NCBI GenBank assembly: GCA_025991245.1
Contig: BQMJ01000008.1
Location: 1 to 64,000, forward strand
From: Galdieria partita
Lineage: Eukaryota; Rhodophyta; Bangiophyceae; Galdieriales; Galdieriaceae
Direction: 5' to 3'
DNA length: 64,000 nucleotides
The notes below the pieces were generated by a model. The model worked only from the letters and a program-made list of their open reading frames with translations. It was not told the DNA's origin and did no database searches. Positions 57,297 to 64,000 of the stretch are shown here, in pieces; position 1 is the stretch's first letter; each line of letters starts with the position of its first letter. The position numbers and the translations under genes are program-made.

Positions 57297-58027
57297 TTAC
57301 TCTTGTGAAAGACAACGCTTCAGCTCCCAAACTATAGTTTCTGGAGCGGCCATCGCGCCATAGCCAATGTCTCCACAAGCCAACTGTTTCAAAACGGTTG
57401 GAATAACTATCACATTCCTGCTTTCAAGCATCTTCTATCAAGCGCAAACAATAAATACGTAGAGGGCCTTGGGACTTACTTACCAGCTGTTCCTGAGTTA
57501 CAGGCTGCTCCCACATTACTGTATTCATGGCAGGTGCAACTAGAAGAGGTTTGCCTTTACTATCCCAGGCTCTAATAACTGAGGAAACCAGATTGTCGCA
57601 CAGGCCCATTGCAGCTTTTGCTAATGTATTGGCATCCATAGGTACAATTAAAAAGACATCTGCCCATTTTCTCAGCTCAATATGCAAAACGGGATCTCCA
57701 AGCTTGTTCCAGTTGTTCCTATGGATACCTTCAGAAAAGGCTTCCAAACGTCAAAAAGTAAACAATACCATTCGTCAACATCCATAAAAATTCTTATTTG
57801 ACTCCTCGGAAGGCTTTCTTCTCTTTCTAAGAAGTGCCAGCTGTGTTCTGTTGTAATGAGCCATACCTTCTCTTTCGTTAGTCAAATAGCTTGCAGTTTG
57901 TTGCACATACTTCTGCTCCTTCTTTTAAAATAAGATTGATCACTGTTGGACAGCGAATAGCAGCCACACTTCCTGTAGCGGCAACCAATATATGTTTGTG
58001 CTTAAGGGCACCCAAGTTGCCTTCCAT
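57297..58027 (-). CDS. Phosphopantothenoylcysteine decarboxylase (HAL3/CoaC type)
   Basis: A flavoprotein of ~190 residues in four or five exons that makes 4'-phosphopantetheine in CoA synthesis. The start MEGNLGALKHKHILVAATGSVAA is the FMN-binding strand. A short exon follows (VWLITTEHSWHFLERE...FMDVDEW), then NNWNKLGDPVLHIELRKWADVFLIVP with the catalytic His in LHIEL, NTLAKAAMGLCDNL, and the PAMNTVMWEQP signature. The final exon has LKQLACGDIGYGAMA with the catalytic Cys in ACGD. The plant and yeast substrate loop reads ACGDYGxGAMA, so Ile replaces Tyr here. Introns are short (40-50 nt). It stands alone rather than fused to CoaB. Confidence 0.9.
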
Positions 58028-58260
58028 CCCAATCCGACAAGAAGGAATTCAGTTGCTATTTATTTTCTTTGGACAATGAAAGTTGGAACTTTTTATCATC
58101 TTTGAATATTTCATTATTCCATTTCTGTATATCCATTATTTTATAAATATGAGTCGTTTCGAATCTTTCTATCTATTGAAAAGAATTGGCAATTACAGTT
58201 GCCAAACGACTTGTCAAATTGTTGTAAGCGTTTTTGTTGGAATTCTTTAGGTTACTCAGT

Positions 58261-58657
58261 ATGAACAACTTTAAACAAGAAGTCAAGGAGGGAAGAAGGA
58301 CTGAACTTTACTTTGGAAGGAAGCTTGAACGTGAGTGTTCGCTGTTGTCTTTTACAACTACTTCACATACTGCTAGTTCCTGCCATAATGTACGGCTTTG
58401 GGGACGTATGTCAGCCTCGAAGGGACTCAGTTGCGCTTCTGGAAACATATGTGATAGATTTTATCGTTGATCTTGTTGAGAAATGTAGTGAAGTTGCCCA
58501 CGAACGAAAGAGAGAAAGACCTGATATCAACGACCTAAAATTTGTCATTAGAAAGGATAAGAAGAAACTTAATCGTGTGCATTACTTGTTGCGCATGAAA
58601 AGAATTATAGATCGTTCACGTTTTGCCATAGACCGCCATATGTTACCAATTAAGTAA
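58261..58657 (+). CDS. TAF13: TFIID subunit TAF13
   Basis: A two-exon gene for a ~115-residue histone-fold protein. Exon 1 (MNNFKQEVKEGRRTELYFGRKLE) is short and polar. After a ~50-nt GTGAGT...CTAG intron, exon 2 begins LPAIMYGFGDVCQPRRDSVALLETYVIDFIVDLVEK and continues RPDINDLKFVIRKDKKKLNRVHYLL. The MYGFGD motif and the helix-loop-helix ending in FVIRKD.KK..RV are shared with human and yeast TAF13. It pairs with TAF11 in TFIID. Divergent from PPCDC (233 bp). Confidence 0.93.
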
Positions 58658-58793
58658 ACGAACAAGTTGTAACACTTTAGGTGAAATAACTGTCGCATAT
58701 GGGGAGTGCTTGTTTTCCACAACAAGTGTACGTCATCAAGAGCACATTTAGAACAACTCTAAAAACTTGATTTAATCTTCTCAATAGTACTAT

Positions 58794-60242
58794 TCAATTT
58801 TGTGCTTGCGCGAGGTCAGCTTCAGTACTTCGCTCAAGTGATAAGGCAATCTCATGGACGTGGGCTTTCCAAGGAATCAAACGATTGTACAAGCCTTCAA
58901 CTTCATTCCTATAAAAGTTTAAATGAAGCACTAATTTCAATCTAAGAAAAATGAATATACCTGTCCAGTGTTTTTGGCTGCACATAGGAAATAGAAACTG
59001 TTTTGTTCATTTCGTTAATAGTGCCTTGTAATAGTTGTAAGCTGAGAGCTTTCATCACAAGATACTCCACCTAAGTTCATTTTAATCTATGAAAGTGCAA
59101 TATAATATAAAAATACTTGTTCCTTTGTAACTTGACAGTTTAAACAAATGTCATCGAAACTTATCACTCTTTCTGCAAGTTCTATCGCAAAATCAAAAGG
59201 GCAGAATAAAGTTGACAAAGGTAACTTACTCTTGGTTGCCAACTCCATTAGTGCTCGGAGACGGATCTTTCGTTCCAAAAATTGCCAGTTAGAAGAAAGA
59301 ACTGGTTCTTGGTTAATCTGATCTCTAGCCCGGTTGCTAACCTATGCATCCATATAAGACAAGAGAACAGCAAGTGCTATAGCCTTCACTAACTTGATTG
59401 AACTTCTCTATACTACCGAACTTGAAAGCCTCCAGTAAATCCAAGAGCCATTGTAGCTTTTCGCTTCTCAAAGATTGCATAATATCGTACTCAAGAATCT
59501 CACCAAAATTGAATATTGTTTCTGCAACAATTGAAGCAACACCCAAATCGTAAGCCCACCGCACACGCTCTTCTAAAGTAAAGCTATCTGGAGGGGTATA
59601 TTGAAAGAAAAGCAGTGCACTCGAGTAATATTTCGTTGCAGGTCCTACAGCTTTGTAATATTGGGCACATACACGATGATATGAGGAATGTACCACAATA
59701 TCTAAATCTCGACTGGATTCCAATGCCGTACCAACCTCTTCCAATATCTATAGCCCAATAGTTATTTTACTCGCATTGAATGAAGCAACGGACTGACCTG
59801 CTTAATGCCTGATAAATTTCCTCCCTCCAGTTTCAATCCTGCCATCTCACTCTTCAAAAAAAGAGAGGCCTCTTCGTCTGCACTAATGAAGGCCTTTGAG
59901 CTCGTTGCCTTTTCGACGAAATCCAAAGCCTTGTTGAGATCTTTGTACAGTCACTAGGAGTATAATATCAAGAAAGATCTATATACCTTGATAGTTTTTT
60001 CTAGCAATTCCAACTAGTATACGAACGAGTGCTAGAGGGTTTACGTTTGACTCAAACTCTCGAACAAATAAGTCATATAGTTCAACCAGATTGATGTGGT
60101 TTCCTTGGCTACTATTGATAAGCTTCAAAATTTCTTCTGTAAGTTGATGCCATTTCTTTCCAATATAAAGCTCTTTTAGGCTTTCTAACTGTGGTTCTGT
60201 CTTCACAAGGGCACCAAGATATCCTTCAACTGCGGAGGACAT
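58794..60242 (-). CDS. RPN9: 26S proteasome lid subunit RPN9 / PSMD13
   Basis: A gene of about six exons for a PCI-domain protein of the proteasome lid. Exon 1 (from ATG 60,242) has MSSAVEGYLGALVKTEP and LKELYIGKKWHQLTEEIL. Then DLNKALDFVEKATSSKAFI, ILEEVGTALESSRDLDIVVHSSYHRVCAQYYKAVGPATKYY (TPR-like helices) and EERVRWAYDLGVASIVAETIFNFGEIL. The PCI winged helix contains RALMELATKSKLPLSTL, FDDICLNCQVTKEQVEYLVMKAL, and NEMNKTVSISYVQPKTLDR. The YVQPKTLD segment is characteristic of RPN9. Introns are short. The stop is 134 bp from TAF13's stop. Confidence 0.9.
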
Positions 60243-60605
60243 GCCTTGAAACAATGGCCAATGTGGAGTTTTACAATATCTTTTAGAAACGCCTGATTTG
60301 TATATACTTTGGTTTGATCAATATTTCATTCTATTCTTTGTTGATCTTTGCATGTTAGTCAAATGATGTTTCAATGTCTACTAAAATCATGATTCTAGAG
60401 TTGTCAAATGAGTCTCATTGTGGCAATATAAAACTGGAAACAACAAAATTGGGTTGGATAACCACTTTCAGAAAAATAGTCTAGAATATTTGGAAACTTT
60501 TTCACTATCATAATATTGTCTATTCCAAGTAACGTTGAAAGTTGCATGGAACAAAACACTGAAATGTCGAATAGTAAAATTGCTGTTGGTAGGGACTGAT
60601 TGTGT
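60243..60605. other. Divergent intergenic region RPN9 / ArgJ
   Basis: 363 bp, AT-rich, with no ORF beyond 40 codons of interest and no repeat. Presumed shared promoter region. An in-frame TTG codon at 60,600 precedes the ArgJ ATG at 60,606. Confidence 0.4.
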
Positions 60606-62107
60606 ATGGTTGATATATTATTCTTGTCACTTTGTCATAGTAAACCTTGTAGAATTATATCAAGTCAAAACATCTTTGTTACAAACTCTACAACTAACTT
60701 TTTTGGTGTTCCTCGAAACCTGGTTAAACGGTCACCTGGCCGAGTTCAGTTTGCACTCCTATTTCGTAAGAAAGTGAATATGCAACTGTCTTTAGAAGAC
60801 TGTTTCAAGATATTGCCTAAAGGTGGAGTAGCGTCAGCGAAAGGTTTTGAAACAGGAGGTGTGGTTGCTGGATTGAAGAGCTCAGGACAACTGGATCTGG
60901 CACTCATTCTTTCAACTGTAGAAGCCTCAGTGGCAGGAGTGTTTACCAAGTCTATTATTAAGGCAGCTCCTGTGTTACTTTGCCAAAGATTTTTGCAGGA
61001 TACAAGGGGAAGAGCTACTTGTATACTTATCAACTCTGGACAGGCAAACGCTGCTACAGGGGAAGAGGGACTGCGAGATGCCTTTGCTATATCAGATCTT
61101 GTTTCAGCACATCTCCCAGACACACGACCCAACCAAGTGTTTGTAGCTTCTACCGGTGTCATAGGGAAAAGAGTCGATTTATCTCGGATAGAAAAAGCTG
61201 TTCCTAGCTTAATTGCCAAGTTGGGACACTCAGAAGAGCATAATATGGAGGCAGCAAGAGCCATAATGACCACAGATCTTGTTCCAAAGTATATTTCTGT
61301 GCAGTGGGAAAGTAATGGTCGAGTTGTAACGTTGGGAGGTATGGCAAAGGGATCGGGTATGATTCATCCAAATATGGGAACAATGTTGAGCTTTTTGACA
61401 ACGGACATTGCCATCAACACATCTTTATTGCAAGAGATGCTACAGAAGGCTGTAAGTAAGTCTTTTAATGCAATAACAGTTGATGGTGATACTTCAACGA
61501 ATGACACGGTATTGATTATGGCCAATGGTTTATCCAGAGTATCTGTTGTAGAGAATAGTCCTGAAATGGAAACCTTTGAAAAGGCTTTGACTTGGTGTTG
61601 TGAGTATCTTGCCAAGGCTATTGCAAGAGATGGTGAGGGGGCAACATGCCTTGTTCAAGTTGAAGTGAGCGGTACAGTTACTGATGAGCATGCTCAAACA
61701 ATTGCTCGTAAGATATCGTCTTCAACTCTTTGGAAAGCTGCAGTGTACGGAAGAGATCCTAACTGGGGCAGAATTCTGGCGGCTGCTGGGACCGCAGGAG
61801 TAGAGTTTGACGCTAGACAAGTTTCGTTATGGTTGGGAGAATATCGATTGATGAAAGACGGTTTACCTTTGACCTTCGACAAGGCAACTGTTAGGTAATT
61901 GTTGTCTTTCTATTAACCAAACGTAAGATGCTAAGCAGTTATTTCAACAGAAATTATATGCAGGCAGCTGCAGAAGCAAAATATCTTTCAGGTGAAGATC
62001 AAGTGAATGTTTATTTAAAGGTCGGTGACGGGATCGGATATGGAAAGGCCTGGGGCTGTGACTTGAGTTACGATTATGTCCGAATCAACGCAGAATATAC
62101 AACATAG
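60606..62107 (+). CDS. argJ: Ornithine acetyltransferase / glutamate N-acetyltransferase ArgJ
   Basis: A two-exon gene for the bifunctional arginine-pathway enzyme that moves acetyl from acetylornithine to glutamate. From ATG 60,606 (MVDILFLSLCHSKPCRI) a ~58-residue leader without strong acids looks like a plastid or mitochondrial targeting peptide; the mature protein starts near MQLSLEDCFKILPKGGV. Family marks: INSGQANAATGEEGL, VFVASTGVIGKRVD, GGMAKGSGMIHPNMGTMLSF, TVDGDTSTNDTV, AVYGRDPNWGRILAAAG. The self-cleaving Thr lies in NMGTM (NMATM in most family members). The second exon (from ~61,952) gives NYMQAAAEAKYLSGEDQVNVYL and the end GWGCDLSYDYVRINAEYTT. The intron is ~56 nt. Confidence 0.95.
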
Positions 62108-62181
62108 TAGAGATTACTCTCCACAAAGTTTGAAAGGCAACTTGGAACACTTTACTTTCTGATATGAGACGCCGAGACAAA

Positions 62182-62891
62182 TTAGGAAATTTTCTTCGAG
62201 TCTTTTTGTTCCTGTTCTTCACTAGTATCTTTGGTTCCTTCTTTATACTCTATTTCCACAAAATTAAGAGGTCCCGAATCTTTCAAACCAACTAACGCTC
62301 TTGCATCGCCTTCTTTGACCATTTTCACTCCTTCATCCACACTAGAGCTCCATTCATAGCCGGCAGCCCTTACGAAGAAACAAGGACCCATCTTGGGTCT
62401 CGAATAACCAGGTATCTTATGTCCTAAGGACGCCAATAATTCACCGACCGTTACACGATCTTTCACTTCGAAGTTATCTCTTTCATCAATTTGACAACCC
62501 AGCATCTTCACAACCATTTCACTTCTTCTCTTTATTCGCTCTTTATCTTCAGGTGTTCTCTCAATAACGTTGTCCTATATGAAAGGGTTCAATCCTGAAT
62601 AGTGGAGTAAAAACCACGAAATACTTACTGGATTCGACCAAAACTCTTTCTTTTTGCGAATTTTTCTCAAAATCTGTGCTTGTGGAGAAAAATGGCTTGG
62701 AGCGGGAAACTCTCTTTTGGAAGTATCTGGTCATGAGTGTCAGCTTCTTCCAACAGCAGCCAAAACTTTAACAAACCTGGGGTTTCCTTACAGGTTGCTT
62801 CAATAGCAAAACCCCTTTTAAAGGCAAAGTTTAGACAAGAAAGTGTCAAATATCTATTCGCTAAATAACTCGAGTGCGAAGTAAAAAACAT
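62182..62891 (-). CDS. Unknown protein, probably mitochondrial or plastid
   Basis: A three-exon gene for ~185 residues. Exon 1 (MFFTSHSSYLANRYLTLSC) is a basic, hydroxylated leader. After a 50-nt intron the protein reads TSKREFPAPSHFSPQAQILRKIRKKKEFW, then across a second intron (~62,579-62,630) DNVIERTPEDKERIKRRSEMVVKMLGCQ, DRVTVGELLASLGHKIPGYS and MGPCFFVRAAGYEW, ending in an acidic tail. The highly basic middle followed by a compact domain would suit an organellar ribosome or respiratory assembly factor, but I recognise no family. Start ATG 62,891. The frame stays open only when the introns are removed, which supports a real gene. Confidence 0.6.
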
Positions 62892-62994
62892 GTTCCACGG
62901 CCTTCAATGCAATGAATCGATGAGGCGAATTGAAAGTATTTCACAATTTATAAAATTTTGGTAGTCTTCTATTTAGACAGCTGCACCGATATAT

Positions 62995-63843
62995 TTAATG
63001 GTCTATACCCGATAACTGTTCCCCATCAATCGTCTGACTCCTTTTCGTAACAAGTTGAATAAACTCGTACACCTTGCTCTGTTAAGCACGTTGTGAGGTT
63101 AGCTGATAACTCTTCATACCTTTTTACAAGCCTCCTGCGAATAGGACAACGAACTGAAATAAATATCTTTTGAAGAAACAAAACCGCTACAACTAAGACC
63201 GATCAAGTTGTGCGAAGGTACCGGTTTCGGGCCTTCAAACCCGTATGAGATAACTGCAGTTGCATGGCCCTCTAGTTCTTCAACCAAAGTAGGGTCCAGC
63301 AGAAAGGTATCCTTGCTATGATAAGACACTGTACAGGAAGAAGCTATCCAGTTGCAAGGAATTCCTGCAGATAACAAGGAAAGCATACAGGCATTAATCA
63401 TGGCAGCTTTTAAGCTCCCGTCATTTTCGATGATCTGGATAACAAGAGAGACACAGCTTCGCGGCTGTAATTCAGCGGCAATTGTAGCAACGAAAATTTC
63501 CTTTAGTTCACGTTCTCGCAGTCTCAAATAGTCAGCTGCGTAGCCTTGACAAGGCCGAATAGAAACGTCAACAAACGTCTTGTCTGGGAGTTCGTTTCTT
63601 CCTCTGGCCTATCCCAAACGACTCTCACTAAAATAATTTAAGTGGATATGGCTTTCTTACTTCTAGTGGACCATAAACTCCAGCAACTACTTGAGTCTTC
63701 CCTTGTTCTAACCTACAAGAACCATCTGCACGTTCCAAGTAACCCAACTCACAGCGAAAGCCACGTATTTCATACGCTTTCCGACCGTCTCTTCTTCCTA
63801 ATGATGCGAACTCTGACATAATTTGAGGAAATGGAAACTTCAT
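62995..63843 (-). CDS. RNase PH-like exosome core subunit (RRP46/RRP41 type)
   Basis: A gene of three exons for a ~250-residue RNase PH-fold subunit of the RNA exosome ring. Marks: SLGRRDGRKAYEIRGFRCELGYLERADGSCRLEQGKTQVVAGVYGPLEV in exon 1, NELPDKTFVDVSIRPCQGYAADYLRLRERELKEIFVATIAAEL, VSLVIQIIENDGSLKAAMINACMLSLLSAGIPCNW, and DTFLLDPTLVEELEGHATAV in exon 2. The ADGS.....G.TQV..GVYGP motif is shared by RRP41 and RRP46. The QIIENDGSLKAAMINA and LLDPT segments look closer to RRP46 (EXOSC5), and no phosphorolytic active site is evident. The last exon (KVYEFIQLVTKRSQTIDG...) ends at 62,995. Start 63,843, or 63,819 (MSEFASLG). Confidence 0.85.
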
Positions 63844-64000
63844 TTACAAGTAGGAACAAAGGAGGACTCAAAAGTGGCAAGAGCAATCAAACTCGAGACA
63901 ATATTTTATTAGATACAACAAAGGTTAGGAATACCTCACGTGGTACAACTTATCAAAAGCATAACTGTGGCTTACACTTGGCCACCCTTTGGCTCCATCC
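63844..64000. other. Right edge, no gene visible
   Basis: The last 157 bp holds no open frame of use and is presumably the 5' flank of the exosome gene or of a gene outside the window. Confidence 0.4.

Noticed and set aside
62583-62600. GGGTTCAATCCTG, a tRNA B-box-like word
   Set aside because: It lies inside a ~52-nt intron with no A box, acceptor stem or room for a tRNA.
1-64000. CRISPR arrays, prokaryotic operons, ribosome-binding sites
   Set aside because: The genome is eukaryotic; the regular spacing at the left end is a telomere, with no unique spacers.

Overview
This window is the left end of a chromosome from a small, intron-bearing nuclear genome of a photosynthetic eukaryote. The best guess is a cyanidiophyte red alga of the Galdieria type. 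Evidence: a terminal telomere array of 10/11-base units (AATAAACCCT, AAATAAACCCT); almost every gene split by very short introns (mostly about 45-60 nt, GT...AG); genes packed with tens of bases between them; a cyanobacterial-type plastid ClpR subunit; and a mix of eukaryotic housekeeping genes with a bacterial-looking intronless enzyme. The species call is inference from memory of these traits, not from a search.

Layout. 1-548 is telomere. About 549-9,900 is a T-rich subtelomeric repeat field: two ~4.5-kb units in tandem plus a ~345-bp partial unit next to the telomere, with degenerate telomere-like words at unit and module joints. 9,900-12,900 is T-rich, largely unique sequence with one decayed repeat fragment. 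12,900-17,200 is A-rich and holds a diverged dispersed repeat pair. 17,246-19,929 holds a broken subtelomeric P-loop NTPase gene with a nuclease-like C-terminal region and a SAM-like tail. 19,930-23,000 is decayed sequence with no gene I can support.

From 23,010 to the right edge the window becomes a dense block of housekeeping genes on both strands: a GT14 glycosyltransferase, GPN2 GTPase, plastid ClpR, WDR70, a CoA-disulfide-reductase/rhodanese fusion, an ATRIP-like protein, PAN3, the complex I subunit NDUFB3/B12, TRM5, signal peptide peptidase, CPSF1, an ammonium transporter, SDS22 (PP1 regulator), glucosidase II alpha, Notchless, an S1-domain organellar protein, a DUF676 lipase, a WD40 protein, a two-TM protein, a CBSX3-like mitochondrial protein, phosphopantothenoylcysteine decarboxylase, TAF13, the proteasome lid subunit RPN9, ArgJ, an unknown probably mitochondrial protein and an RNase PH-like exosome subunit.

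The genes do not form a single pathway. Several themes recur: mRNA 3'-end processing and decay (CPSF1, PAN3, exosome subunit), transcription (TAF13; GPN2 through polymerase assembly), protein quality control (ClpR, glucosidase II, signal peptide peptidase, RPN9), and nitrogen/arginine metabolism (AMT, ArgJ). Head-to-head gene pairs with only 28-66 bp between start codons (GT14/GPN2, PAN3/NDUFB3, CPSF1/AMT, Notchless/S1), overlapping candidate starts at TRM5/SPP, and tail-to-tail pairs 9-62 bp apart are the main architectural signals. I see no CRISPR array, rRNA gene or confident tRNA gene.
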